A DNA stretch of 64,000 nucleotides from Azoarcus sp. Aa7 (GTDB taxonomy: Bacteria > Pseudomonadota > Gammaproteobacteria > Burkholderiales > Rhodocyclaceae), in the NCBI RefSeq assembly GCF_014822185.1, contig NZ_QVLR01000010.1:1-64000 (forward strand). The letters are read 5' to 3'. Below the pieces are notes generated by a model. It was not told where the DNA came from. It saw only the letters and a list, made by a program, of their open reading frames with translations, and searched no databases. The position numbers and the translations under genes are program-made. Positions 1-9,124 of the stretch are shown here, one piece after another. Each line of letters begins with the position of its first letter. Within the stretch, counting starts at the first letter, position 1.

Positions 1-5
1 CGTCC

Positions 6-956
6 ATGCTGCCCCCCCTGCCCGATTTTTCTGCCGGTCGCGTGCTCGTCGTCGGCGACGTGATGCTCGACCGCTACTGGCACGGCTCGACGAGCCGCAT
101 CTCGCCCGAGGCGCCGGTGCCGATCGTGAAAGTCGAGGGGGACGAGTACCGCGCCGGCGGCGCCGGCAACGTCGCACTCAACGCCGCCTCGCTGGGCGCG
201 GGAGCCGAGCTCGTGGGCCTGGTGGGCCGCGACGAAGCCGCGCGCCTGCTGCGCGAGCGGCTCGAATCGGGCGGCGTCGCGTGCCGCCTGCTCGAAGCGC
301 CGCAGCACCCGACGATCACCAAGCTGCGCATCATCAGCCGCCACCAGCAACTGATCCGCCTCGACTTCGAAGACAACTTCGCCGTGCTGGAGAGCGCCGG
401 CATCGAGCAGGCCTTCGCGGATGCGGTCGGCGCGAGCGGCGCGGTGGTGCTGTCGGACTACGGCAAGGGCACGCTCGCGCAGGTCGGCAGCCTGATCCGC
501 GTCGCGCGCGAACGCAAGGTGCCGGTGGTCGTCGATCCCAAGGGCACGGATTTCGGCCGCTATTGCGGCGCGACCGTGATCACCCCGAACCTTTCCGAAT
601 TCGAAGCGGTCGTAGGGCATTGTGCCGACGAGGCCACGCTGCGCCAGCGCGGCGAGGCGCTGCGCGACGCGCTCGATCTCGAGGCGCTGCTCGTCACCCG
701 CTCCGAACGCGGCATGACGCTGCTGCAGAAGGGCCACCCCCCGCTCGACCTGCCCACCCGCGCGCGAGACGTGTTCGACGTCACCGGCGCCGGCGACACG
801 GTCGTCGCGGTGCTCGGCGCGGGACTCGCCTGCGGCCTGTCGCTGCCCGACGCGACCGCACTCGCGAACGTCGCCGCCGGCGTCGTCGTCGGCAAGCTCG
901 GCACCGCGACCGTCAGCTGCGCGGAACTGCGCGAGGCGCTCGGCGCCACGCACTGA
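6..956 (+). CDS. hldA: D-glycero-beta-D-manno-heptose-7-phosphate kinase (kinase-only HldE1/HldA)
   Basis: PfkB/ribokinase-family sugar kinase that phosphorylates heptose 7-phosphate at C1 on the way to ADP-heptose for the LPS inner core. The N-terminus shows the family GDVMLDRYW motif, and the C-terminal DVTGAGDT signature (about residues 258-266) carries the catalytic Asp. At 316 residues it holds only the kinase half of the two-domain E. coli HldE, so the adenylyltransferase (HldC) must be encoded elsewhere. It heads a plus-strand LPS core operon, 13 bases before hldD. The ATG lies five bases from the window edge, so an upstream start cannot be excluded. Confidence 0.93.
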   Translation: MLPPLPDFSAGRVLVVGDVMLDRYWHGSTSRISPEAPVPIVKVEGDEYRAGGAGNVALNAASLGAGAELVGLVGRDEAARLLRERLESGGVACRLLEAPQHPTITKLRIISRHQQLIRLDFEDNFAVLESAGIEQAFADAVGASGAVVLSDYGKGTLAQVGSLIRVARERKVPVVVDPKGTDFGRYCGATVITPNLSEFEAVVGHCADEATLRQRGEALRDALDLEALLVTRSERGMTLLQKGHPPLDLPTRARDVFDVTGAGDTVVAVLGAGLACGLSLPDATALANVAAGVVVGKLGTATVSCAELREALGATH

Positions 957-969
957 TCAAGGAGTCATC

Positions 970-1932
970 ATGTACATCGTCACCGGCGGCGCCGGCTTCA
1001 TCGGCAGCAACATCGTTCACGGGCTCAACGCCCGCGGCATCACGGACATCCTTGTCGTCGACGACCTCACCGACGGGCGCAAATGCCTCAACCTCGCCGA
1101 CGCGAACATCCGCGACTACTCGGACAAGGACGACTTCCTGCGCCGCGTCCAGGCCGGCGAGGACTTCGGCCGCGTCGACGCGGTGTTCCACGAAGGGGCC
1201 TGCTCCTCGACCACTGAATGGGACGGCCGCTTCGTGATGGCGGTGAACTACGAATACACCAAGGCGCTGTTCGGCTGGTGCGTCGAACGCGGGATTCCCT
1301 TCCTGTACGCGTCCTCGGCCTCGGTCTACGGCATGGGCCCGACCTTCCGCGAGGCGCGCGAGTTCGAGCGCCCGCTGAACATGTACGCGTACTCGAAGTT
1401 CCTCTTCGATTGCCACCTGCGCACGCTGCTGCCGAACATCAGGAGCCAGGTCGCCGGCCTGCGCTACTTCAACGTGTACGGCCCGCGCGAGCAGCACAAG
1501 GGCAGCATGGCGAGCGTCGCCTACCACTTCAAGAACCAGCTCGATGAAAGCGGCCGCCTGCGCCTCTTCGAAGGCTCGGACGGCTACAGTCCGGGCGAAC
1601 AGCGGCGCGACTTCATCCACGTCGACGACATCGTCGCCGTGAACCTGTGGCTGCTCGACAACCCGCAGGTGTCGGGCATCTTCAACGTCGGCACCGGCAA
1701 GGCGCAGAGCTTCAACGAAGTCGCGCACGCCGCCCTCAAGTGGCACAAAGCTGGAGGCGGGGGCGGCGGCATCGACTACGTCGCCTTCCCCGAGCACCTC
1801 AAGGGCCGCTACCAGAGCTACACGCAGGCCGACATGGATGCGCTTCGCGCCGCCGGCTACGCGGGCGAATTCATGCCGGTGGAAGTCGGCGTGCCGAAAT
1901 ACATGGACTGGCTGGCGCACAACCTCGGATGA
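970..1932 (+). CDS. hldD: ADP-L-glycero-D-manno-heptose 6-epimerase
   Basis: Short-chain dehydrogenase-like epimerase that converts ADP-D,D-heptose into ADP-L,D-heptose, the donor for WaaC and WaaF. The N-terminus has the NAD(P)-binding GGAGFIGSN motif (residues 6-14), followed by SSASVYG and the catalytic Tyr-x3-Lys in MYAYSK (Tyr139, Lys143). The 320-residue length is normal. An AAGGAG ribosome-binding site precedes the ATG. Its stop codon overlaps the waaF start (ATGA), which indicates translational coupling. Confidence 0.95.
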   Translation: MYIVTGGAGFIGSNIVHGLNARGITDILVVDDLTDGRKCLNLADANIRDYSDKDDFLRRVQAGEDFGRVDAVFHEGACSSTTEWDGRFVMAVNYEYTKALFGWCVERGIPFLYASSASVYGMGPTFREAREFERPLNMYAYSKFLFDCHLRTLLPNIRSQVAGLRYFNVYGPREQHKGSMASVAYHFKNQLDESGRLRLFEGSDGYSPGEQRRDFIHVDDIVAVNLWLLDNPQVSGIFNVGTGKAQSFNEVAHAALKWHKAGGGGGGIDYVAFPEHLKGRYQSYTQADMDALRAAGYAGEFMPVEVGVPKYMDWLAHNLG

Positions 1933-2975
1933 CCGCGCCGCGGCAGATCCTGGTGGTCGGCCCCTCGTGGGTCGGGGACATGGTGATGGCGCAGAGCCTC
2001 TTCATGACCCTGAAGGCCGAAGGCCCGTGCGACATCGACGTGCTCGCGCCGGGCTGGTCGCTGGCCATCCTGGAACGCATGCCCGAGGTGCGCGGCGGCA
2101 TCGCGATGCCGCTCGGCCACGGGCAGCTCGGCCTGAAGGAACGCTGGCGGCTCGGACGCGAACTCGCGCAGCGGCGCTACGACCAGGCGATCGTGCTCCC
2201 CGGTTCGCTGAAATCCGCGCTGGCGCCCTTCTTCGCCCGCATCCCGCAGCGCACCGCCTTCCGCGGCGAGATGCGCTACGGCCTCATCAACGACATGCGC
2301 CGCCTCGACAAGGCCGCGCTGCCGATGACCGTGCAGCGCTTCGTCGCGCTCGGACGCCCCGCCGGCAAGCCCCTGCCGCAGCCCGTCCCGCGCCCGCGCC
2401 TGGTCGCGAACCCGGCCAGCCAGGCGCGCCTGCGTGCCGAGCTGGGCCTCGATCCCGACCGCCCCGCGATCGCCTTCATGCCCGGCGCCGAATACGGCCC
2501 CGCCAAGCAGTGGCCGCTCGCGCATTACGGCGCTCTCGCCGCCGAGCTCGTCGAGCGCGGTTACCAAGTGTGGGTGCTCGGGTCGGCCAAGGACGCGCCC
2601 GCAGGCCAGGAAATCGCCGCGAAGGCGGGGGACGGCGTGCACAACCTGTGCGGCCGCACCCAGCTCGGCGACGCCGTCGACCTCCTCGCGCTGAGCGCGG
2701 CCGCGGTGACCAACGACTCCGGCCTGATGCATGTCGCCGCGGCGCTCGACCGGCCGCTGGTCGCCGTATACGGTTCCTCGACGCCGGACCACACGCCGCC
2801 GCTGTCCGACCGCGTCGCGGTCCGCTACCTGCGCCTCGAATGCTCGCCGTGCTTCGAGCGCGTGTGCCCGCTCGGCCACACCCGCTGCCTGCACGAGATC
2901 ACGCCGGCGAGCGTGCTCGCCGCCCTTGCGACGCTGGGCGTGACGGCGCAGCAGGACACCTGCGGAGCCGCCTGA
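1929..2975 (+). CDS. waaF: ADP-heptose:LPS heptosyltransferase II
   Basis: GT9-family enzyme that adds the second heptose of the LPS inner core at the cytoplasmic face of the inner membrane. Seen in the sequence: the N-terminal [15 protein letters not shown] motif, the mid-protein [13 protein letters not shown] nucleotide-binding segment, and the C-terminal [13 protein letters not shown] motif followed by [14 protein letters not shown], typical of WaaF. The protein is 348 residues. The chosen ATG overlaps the hldD stop (ATGA); a longer reading would run into hldD. Its stop overlaps the waaC start. Confidence 0.94.
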   Translation: MTAPRQILVVGPSWVGDMVMAQSLFMTLKAEGPCDIDVLAPGWSLAILERMPEVRGGIAMPLGHGQLGLKERWRLGRELAQRRYDQAIVLPGSLKSALAPFFARIPQRTAFRGEMRYGLINDMRRLDKAALPMTVQRFVALGRPAGKPLPQPVPRPRLVANPASQARLRAELGLDPDRPAIAFMPGAEYGPAKQWPLAHYGALAAELVERGYQVWVLGSAKDAPAGQEIAAKAGDGVHNLCGRTQLGDAVDLLALSAAAVTNDSGLMHVAAALDRPLVAVYGSSTPDHTPPLSDRVAVRYLRLECSPCFERVCPLGHTRCLHEITPASVLAALATLGVTAQQDTCGAA

Positions 2976-4117
2976 TGCGCGTACTGGTCGTCAAGACCTC
3001 GTCGCTCGGCGACGTCATCCACACTTTGCCGGCGCTGACCGATGCCGCGCGCGCGATCCCCGGCATCCGCTTCGACTGGGTCGTCGAGGAAGCCTTCGCC
3101 GAGATCCCGTCCTGGCATCCGGCGGTCGATGAAGTGATCCCGGTCGCCGTGCGGCGCTGGCGCAAGTCGCCCTTCGCGGCGCTGCGCAGCGGCGAATGGC
3201 GGCGCTTCACCCGCCGCATGAAACAAGTCCGCTACGACGCGACCATCGACGCGCAGGGCCTGATCAAGAGCGCCTTCCTGACGCGCTACGCCAGCCGGCC
3301 CGTGCACGGTCTGGACCGCAACTCGGCGCGCGAACCCTTCGCGACGCGCTTCTACACCCATGCCCACGCCGTGCCGGTCGGGCGCCACGCGGTCGAGCGC
3401 GTACGCGAACTCTTCGCCCGCGCACTCGGCTACCCGCTGCCCGATGGGCCGGGCGAATACGGCCTCGACCGCCGCCGCGTACTCCCGCCGGGGCGCGACG
3501 CAGGCAACTACCTGCTGTTCCTGCACGGCACGACCTGGACAACCAAGCACTGGCCCGAGGTCTATTGGCGGCGCCTGCTCGAGCTCGCCCGCGACGGCGG
3601 CTGGGACGTGCGCCTGCCCTGGGGCAACGACGAGGAGCGCGCGCGCGCCGAGCGCCTCGCTGCCGGCCTGCCCAACGTCACCGTGCTGGCGCGCCTCAAG
3701 CTCGCCGGCATCGCCGCACAGCTCGCCGGCGCGCGCGCCTGTGTCGCCGTCGACACAGGCCTCGGCCACCTCGCGGCGGCGTTCGACGTGCCGACGCTGT
3801 CGCTGTTCGGGCCGACCAACCCCGGCTTCACCGGCGCCTGGGGCCATAACCAGTTCCATTTCGCGTCGAACATGGCCTGTGCGCCCTGCCTGCAGCGCCG
3901 CTGCACGCACGAACCGACCGCCGAGGAGCGAGCCCGTTTCGACCTCGCCACCGAACAGCCGCTGTGCTTCACGCGCCTCGCGCCGGAGCGCGTATGGCGC
4001 GCGCTGCAGTCCGTGATCGCCGACGGCGTCCCGTGCGAGGAACCTGCGTGCGCGCCCCCGGAGCCCGACGACTACCGCGCCGTGCTGCGCCCCGTTTTCG
4101 ACCGCAAGGCCCGCTGA
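2975..4117 (+). CDS. waaC: ADP-heptose:LPS heptosyltransferase I
   Basis: GT9-family heptosyltransferase that adds the first heptose to Kdo2-lipid A. Evidence: N-terminal KTSSLGDVIHTLPAL, HGTTWTTKHWP in the middle, and the C-terminal VDTGLGHLAAAFD and LFGPTNPGFTGAWG motifs. With the ATG that overlaps the waaF stop (TGATG) it is 380 residues, longer than the roughly 320 of enterobacterial WaaC; the extra length lies at the C-terminus and includes several cysteines. Its stop again overlaps the next start. Confidence 0.93.
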   Translation: MRVLVVKTSSLGDVIHTLPALTDAARAIPGIRFDWVVEEAFAEIPSWHPAVDEVIPVAVRRWRKSPFAALRSGEWRRFTRRMKQVRYDATIDAQGLIKSAFLTRYASRPVHGLDRNSAREPFATRFYTHAHAVPVGRHAVERVRELFARALGYPLPDGPGEYGLDRRRVLPPGRDAGNYLLFLHGTTWTTKHWPEVYWRRLLELARDGGWDVRLPWGNDEERARAERLAAGLPNVTVLARLKLAGIAAQLAGARACVAVDTGLGHLAAAFDVPTLSLFGPTNPGFTGAWGHNQFHFASNMACAPCLQRRCTHEPTAEERARFDLATEQPLCFTRLAPERVWRALQSVIADGVPCEEPACAPPEPDDYRAVLRPVFDRKAR

Positions 4118-5238
4118 TGCAGCTCGCTTTCTGCCTGTACAAGTACTTCCCCTTCGGCGGCCTGCAGCGCGACTTCCTGCGCATCGCGCTGACCTGCCAG
4201 GCGCGCGGCCACGACATCCGCGTGTATGCGCTGGAATGGCAGGGCGCGGTCCCGCCGGGCTTCGAACTCGTGCGCGTGCCGGTGAAGGCCTTCGCAAACC
4301 ATGGCCGCTACGCGAAATTCACCGACTGGGTGCAGGCGGACCTGCAGCGCCGCCCCGCCGACCGCGTCGTCGGCTTCAACAAGATGCCGGGCCTCGACGT
4401 GTACTACGCCGCCGACCCGTGCTACGAGGACAAGGCGCGCCGCCTGAGGAAGCCCCTCTACCGCTACAGCCCGCGCTACCGCCACTTTTCGGCCTACGAG
4501 CGCGCGGTGTTCGCGCCCGAGGTGCATACCGAGATTCTCACCATCTCACCCGCGCAGCAGGCCCTGTTCGCCCAGTATTACGGCACGCCGCAGCGCCGCT
4601 TCCACCCGCTGCCGCCGGGCATCGCGCCCGACCGTCGCGCCCCGGCGAACGCCGCCGGGATCCGTGCCGCGTTCCGCCGCGAGTTCCGCCTCGCCGACGG
4701 CGACCTGCTGGTCGTGCAAATCGGCTCCGACTTCCCGCGCAAGGGCCTGGACCGCACGCTCGCGGCGATCGGCGCGCTGCCCGAGCCACTCAAGCGCCGC
4801 ACGCACCTCGTCGCGCTCGGCGCCGACGACCCCAAGCCCTTCATGGACCAGGCGCGCACGCTCGGCATCGCCGAGCGCGTATCGCTGCCCGGCGGACGCA
4901 ACGACGTGCCGCGCTTCCTGCTCGGTGCCGACCTGTTCACCCACCCGGCGCGCCACGAAAACACCGGCACCGTGCTGCTCGAAGCCCTCGTGGCCGGCCT
5001 GCCCGCGCTGGTCAGCGGCGCCTGCGGCTACGCGCACTACATCGAAGAGGCCGACGCCGGACGCGTCGTCGCGGAACCCTTCGACCAGGCCGCGATGAAC
5101 GCCGCGCTCGCACAGATGCTCGGCGACGCCGCCGCGCGCGCGCAATGGCAGCGCAACGCACTCGCCTACGCCGACAGCCACGACCTCTACAGCCTGCCCG
5201 AGCGCGCCGCCGACGTGATCCTCGGCCAGCGCAGATGA
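4117..5238 (+). CDS. waaG: LPS core glucosyltransferase I (WaaG-like, GT4)
   Basis: GT-B glycosyltransferase of family GT4 that probably adds the first outer-core glucose to heptose II. The start CLYKYFPFGGLQRDF is characteristic of WaaG, and the C-terminal half has the donor-binding E-x7-E region (ARHENTGTVLLEALVAGLPA) and GGRNDV. It is 373 residues long, the normal size. Coupled by one-base overlap to waaC and by ATGA to waaP. Core position is inferred from homology and context. Confidence 0.92.
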   Translation: MQLAFCLYKYFPFGGLQRDFLRIALTCQARGHDIRVYALEWQGAVPPGFELVRVPVKAFANHGRYAKFTDWVQADLQRRPADRVVGFNKMPGLDVYYAADPCYEDKARRLRKPLYRYSPRYRHFSAYERAVFAPEVHTEILTISPAQQALFAQYYGTPQRRFHPLPPGIAPDRRAPANAAGIRAAFRREFRLADGDLLVVQIGSDFPRKGLDRTLAAIGALPEPLKRRTHLVALGADDPKPFMDQARTLGIAERVSLPGGRNDVPRFLLGADLFTHPARHENTGTVLLEALVAGLPALVSGACGYAHYIEEADAGRVVAEPFDQAAMNAALAQMLGDAAARAQWQRNALAYADSHDLYSLPERAADVILGQRR

Positions 5239-6059
5239 GCACGGTCATCCTCGCCGAACCCTTCGCGACCCTGTGGGCGGGCCGCGACCCCTTCGCAGCC
5301 GCCGCCGCGCTCACCGGCACCGTCGTGCGCGATCTCGAAGGCCGGCGCACCTTCCGCTTCGAGATCGACGGATACGGCTACTACGCCAAGCTGCATCGCG
5401 GCATCGGCTGGGGCGAGATCGTCGAGAATCTCGTGCGCGGGCGCCGCCCGGTGCTCGGCGCCGAGAACGAATGGCGCGCGATCCAGGCCTTCCACGCGCA
5501 CGGCCTCGGCACGATGACGGCGGTGGCCTTCGGCGACCGCGGGCGCGGCCCGGCGCGACGCGAGTCGTTCCTGATCACCGAGGCGCTGGAACCGACGGTC
5601 GACCTCGACGCCTACACGCGCGACTGGGCAGACAATCCACCGCCGGTCGCGCTCAAGCGCGCGCTGCTCAGCGAAGTCACCCGCATCGCGCGCGGCATGC
5701 ACGCAGCCGGCATCAATCACCGCGACTTCTACCTCGTCCACTTCCTGCTCGATCTCGACCCGCCGCCCGCCCCCGGCCGGCTGCGCCTGTCGGTGATCGA
5801 CCTGCACCGCGCGCAGCTGCGCGAACACACACCGCGGCGCTGGCGCGACAAGGACCTCGCGGCGCTGTACTTCTCGGCGCTCGACATCGGCCTCACGCGG
5901 CGCGACAAACTGCGCTTTCTGCGCGACTACTTCCCCGGCCCGCTGCGCGACACGCTCAAGCGCGAAGCGCGCCTGCTGGCCCACCTCGAACGCGAGGCCG
6001 CCCGCCTCAAGCGCCGCTACGAGCGCAAGTTCGCCCACCGGCCGGCCTTGCAACGATGA
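5235..6059 (+). CDS. waaP: LPS core heptose I kinase
   Basis: Kinase-fold protein of the WaaP/RfaP family that phosphorylates O4 of heptose I, which strengthens the outer membrane by cation cross-bridging. The 274-residue protein carries the eukaryote-like kinase core: the FEIDGYGYYAKLHRG lysine region, the catalytic loop INHRDFYLVHFLL with an intact Asp, and VIDLHRAQ as the metal-binding Asp. These are all typical of WaaP. It overlaps waaG and the next kinase by ATGA and is the first of four consecutive kinase-fold genes. Confidence 0.9.
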   Translation: MSTVILAEPFATLWAGRDPFAAAAALTGTVVRDLEGRRTFRFEIDGYGYYAKLHRGIGWGEIVENLVRGRRPVLGAENEWRAIQAFHAHGLGTMTAVAFGDRGRGPARRESFLITEALEPTVDLDAYTRDWADNPPPVALKRALLSEVTRIARGMHAAGINHRDFYLVHFLLDLDPPPAPGRLRLSVIDLHRAQLREHTPRRWRDKDLAALYFSALDIGLTRRDKLRFLRDYFPGPLRDTLKREARLLAHLEREAARLKRRYERKFAHRPALQR

Positions 6060-6844
6060 GCGCCTGGAAGCTGAACGCCGACTACCTGCGCGCGGCCGGC
6101 GACGAAACCTCGCTGCGCACCGCCTTCGGCTCGCTCGACGCGGTGTTCGCGCTCGCGGGCCAGCGCGTCGCGCGCGATCCGCTCTCCGAAGTGCTGAAAG
6201 TCGAAGTCGCCGGCCGCCACTACTACGTCAAGCGCTACCACGGCGCCGGCAAGCATCTGCGGCGCTGGCTGGGGCGGCCGCGCGTGAAGGCCGAATGGCA
6301 GAACCTGCGCCACTTCGCCGCCTGGGGCATCCCGACCGCAACCGTCGTCGCCTCAGGCCTGGAGCGCCACCTGGGCGCCTTCGCGCGCGGCGCGATGATC
6401 ACCGCCGAGCTGCCGCGCACGACCGACCTCGCCAAGCTCGCACTCACTCACGATCCGCGCCTGCAGGACCGCCGCTGGGTCGCCGGCGTGTCGCAACAGC
6501 TCGCGGACATTACGCGCACGCTGCACGCGCACCGCTTCGCGCACAACGACCTCAAGTGGCGCAACCTGCTCGTCGACGAAGGCGGGGAAGGCGGACAAGG
6601 CGACAAGGGCCACGACCCGCGCCTCTACCTCATCGACTGCCCCGGCGGCACGTTCTGGCGCGGCCCCCTGCTCGCCTACCGCATCGTCAAGGACCTCGCC
6701 TGCCTCGACAAGGTCGCGAAGTACCACCTCACGCGCACGCAACGCCTGCGCTTCTACCTCGACTACGCCGGCAAACGCCGCCTCGACGCGGCCGACAAGC
6801 GCCGCATCCGGCGCATCACCGCGTTTTTCGAAGGACGCGAGTAA
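6056..6844 (+). CDS. LPS core kinase paralog (WapP-like)
   Basis: Second WaaP/InaA-type kinase-fold protein, 262 residues. Visible motifs: VEVAGRHYYVKRYHG (ATP-binding Lys), catalytic loop RFAHNDLKWRNLLVDE with Asp and Asn present, and YLIDCPGG as the metal-binding Asp. It should phosphorylate a core sugar other than the WaaP target. In P. aeruginosa the equivalent slot is wapP, a heptose kinase; the assignment here rests on order and family, not on a specific signature. It starts inside the waaP stop and is followed directly by another kinase. Confidence 0.8.
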   Translation: MSAWKLNADYLRAAGDETSLRTAFGSLDAVFALAGQRVARDPLSEVLKVEVAGRHYYVKRYHGAGKHLRRWLGRPRVKAEWQNLRHFAAWGIPTATVVASGLERHLGAFARGAMITAELPRTTDLAKLALTHDPRLQDRRWVAGVSQQLADITRTLHAHRFAHNDLKWRNLLVDEGGEGGQGDKGHDPRLYLIDCPGGTFWRGPLLAYRIVKDLACLDKVAKYHLTRTQRLRFYLDYAGKRRLDAADKRRIRRITAFFEGRE

Positions 6845-6845
6845 G

Positions 6846-7619
6846 GTGCACGACGACTACCTCGCCGACTCCGCCCGCGCGCTGTTCGCGCGCCACGGCC
6901 TCGACAGCTTCGCGGCGCTGTGGGCGCTCGAACTCGACACCGTCGACGCCCCCAACACCGGCCGCGGCGGCTGGAGCAGCGTGAGCCGGCTGGAGCTCGC
7001 CGACGCCGACGGCGGCGTGCACGCCTTCTACCTCAAGCGCCAGATCGACCACCTCAGCCGCAGCCTGCGCCACCCGCTCGGCGAAGCCACCTTCGCGCGC
7101 GAATTCCGCAACATCCGCCGCTACCAGCACGACGACGTGCCCGCGCTCGAAGCGGTGTTCTTCGGCCAACGCCGCCTCGCCGGCAAGGCGTGCGCGCTGC
7201 TCGTCACGCGCGCGCTCGACGACCACACGCCGCTCGACCGCTGGCTCGCCGACTGGCCGGCGCTGCCGCGCGCGACGCGCCGCGCGATCGTCGACGCCGT
7301 CGCCGGCCTCGCGCGCACGCTGCACGGCGCCGGCCACCTGCACAACTGCCTGTACCCCAAGCACGTCTTCGTGCGCGTCGACGGCCCCCGCGCCAGCGCC
7401 CGCCTGATCGACCTCGAAAAGACCCGCCCGCTTTACCTCGGCACACGCGACCGCGTGCGCGACCTCGACGCGCTCAACCGCCACACCAAGGGCACCACTG
7501 CAACCGAGCGCCTGCGCTTCCTGCTGCGCTATCTCGGCCGCGACGCCCTCGACGCCGCGGCCGCGCACCTCGCCCGCCGCGTCCTGCAGCGCCGCCACCG
7601 CAAGGCCGCCCGCCGATGA
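6846..7619 (+). CDS. InaA-type LPS kinase-fold protein (WapQ-like), atypical catalytic loop
   Basis: 257-residue lipopolysaccharide kinase (InaA) family protein starting at a GTG one base after the previous stop. The kinase fold is recognisable (FYLKRQ lysine, RLIDLEKTRPL near the metal site), but the catalytic loop reads GHLHNCLYPKHVFV: the usual catalytic Asp is a Cys and the Asn is a His. I believe this loop is common in the InaA branch, so it may be an atypical active kinase or a non-catalytic partner. The operon position matches wapQ of Pseudomonas. Its stop overlaps the next start (ATGA). Confidence 0.75.
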   Translation: MHDDYLADSARALFARHGLDSFAALWALELDTVDAPNTGRGGWSSVSRLELADADGGVHAFYLKRQIDHLSRSLRHPLGEATFAREFRNIRRYQHDDVPALEAVFFGQRRLAGKACALLVTRALDDHTPLDRWLADWPALPRATRRAIVDAVAGLARTLHGAGHLHNCLYPKHVFVRVDGPRASARLIDLEKTRPLYLGTRDRVRDLDALNRHTKGTTATERLRFLLRYLGRDALDAAAAHLARRVLQRRHRKAARR

Positions 7620-9100
7620 CGAGCCCGCGTCTGCCAGAACGCCCAGCCGAACTCTTGACACCTTCGGCCCCGCTCACGGATGCGGCCGCGCTGCGCACCG
7701 CCGGACGCACCCCCGCCGTGCCCTTCCGCGTCGCGCTCGCCGACGGCCGCGAGCTCGTCATGACGCACCTGCTGCGCGTTCTGCCCGGCAAGCGCGTCGT
7801 CGGCGACAGCCTGCTCGACGGCCACCGCGTGCTCGCGAAGCTCTTCGTCGACAAGGACAGCGCCCGCCGCGCCGAGCGCGAACGGCAAGGCATCGTGGCA
7901 CTCGCCGCGGCCGGCATCCCGACCCCCGCCCTCGTCGCTGCGGCCGCGCTGCCGGGCGGCGGCCACCTGCTGACAACCGAGTTCCTCGACGGCGCGACGA
8001 CGCTCCTCGACCACTGGCGTCCGCTCGCGGAACGTCCTCCGGGCGACGCGGACACGCTCGCGCTGCTCGTGCCCGCCTTCCGCCTGCTCGGCCAGTTGCA
8101 CCGCGCCGGCCTCGCCCACGACGACCTGCACTTCGGCAACTTCCTGCTGCACGACGGGCGCCTGCACCTCATCGACGGCGACGCGGTCACCGCCTCGACC
8201 GCACCGCTCGCCGCCCCGCTCGCCTCCAAACCCGCCGCGCGCGACCTCGCGATGCTGATCGCGCAGCTGCCGCGCACCTGGGACGGCGCGCTGGCCCCGC
8301 TCCTCGACGCCTACCGCGAAGGCGGCGCGCCCGCCCTCGACGACGCCCTGCTCGCCCGCGCGCTGCGCCACGAGCGCGCCTGGCGCCTGCGCGACTACCT
8401 CGACAAGACCGGCCGCGACTGCACGCTGTTCCGCGTGCGCCGCAGCCTGCACCGCTTCGAGGCGGTCGTGCGCAGCGAGGCCGACGCGCTCGCGCCGCTG
8501 CTCGCCGACCCCGACCGCTGGATCGACGCCGGCCACGCGCTCAAGCGCGGCAACACCTGCACCGTCGCGCGCGTCGACCTCGGCGGCCGGCAACTCGTCA
8601 TCAAGCGTTACAACCTCAAGCACCTCGGCCACGCGATCTCGCGCGCGTGGCGCCCGACGCGTGCCTGGCACTCTTGGCGGGAGGGGCATCGCCTGTCCCT
8701 CTTCGGCATCCCGACCCCGCGCCCGCTCGCGCTGATCGAGGAACGCTGGGGCCCGCTGCGCGCGCGCGCGTGGCTCGTCACCGAATACTGCGGCGGTCCC
8801 GACATGCTCGCGCATCTCGAGCCCGACGCGGCACCCGCGCCCGCGGAAGCCGCATCGCTCAAGACGCTCTTCGATACCCTGTATCGGGAGCGCATAAGCC
8901 ATGGTGATTTGAAGGCGACCAACCTGCTGTGGGACGGCAACAAGTCCTTGCTGATCGACCTTGATGCCGCCCGCCAGCACGCTACAATCGCTGGCTTCCA
9001 CCGCGCCTGGCGCCGCGATCGCGCGCGCTTCCTGCGCAACTGGTCCGCGGATTCGCCGCTGCATCGCTGGCTCGACGCGATGCTGCCCGGCCGCCCCTGA
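7616..9100 (+). CDS. Tandem-domain LPS core kinase (two kinase folds fused)
   Basis: 494-residue protein made of two WaaP-like kinase domains. Domain 1 (about residues 40-260) has VLAKLFVDKD, the catalytic loop LAHDDLHFGNFLL and HLIDGDAV. Domain 2 (about residues 300-494) has LVIKRYNLKH, ISHGDLKATNLLW and LLIDLDAAR. Both catalytic Asp and both metal-binding Asp are present, so both halves could be active. It is the last of the translationally coupled kinase run. A kinase occupies a similar place in the P. aeruginosa core cluster (PA5006). The substrates are not known. Confidence 0.78.
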   Translation: MTSPRLPERPAELLTPSAPLTDAAALRTAGRTPAVPFRVALADGRELVMTHLLRVLPGKRVVGDSLLDGHRVLAKLFVDKDSARRAERERQGIVALAAAGIPTPALVAAAALPGGGHLLTTEFLDGATTLLDHWRPLAERPPGDADTLALLVPAFRLLGQLHRAGLAHDDLHFGNFLLHDGRLHLIDGDAVTASTAPLAAPLASKPAARDLAMLIAQLPRTWDGALAPLLDAYREGGAPALDDALLARALRHERAWRLRDYLDKTGRDCTLFRVRRSLHRFEAVVRSEADALAPLLADPDRWIDAGHALKRGNTCTVARVDLGGRQLVIKRYNLKHLGHAISRAWRPTRAWHSWREGHRLSLFGIPTPRPLALIEERWGPLRARAWLVTEYCGGPDMLAHLEPDAAPAPAEAASLKTLFDTLYRERISHGDLKATNLLWDGNKSLLIDLDAARQHATIAGFHRAWRRDRARFLRNWSADSPLHRWLDAMLPGRP

Positions 9101-9124
9101 GCGCTCTTTGACACCCGAACACCC

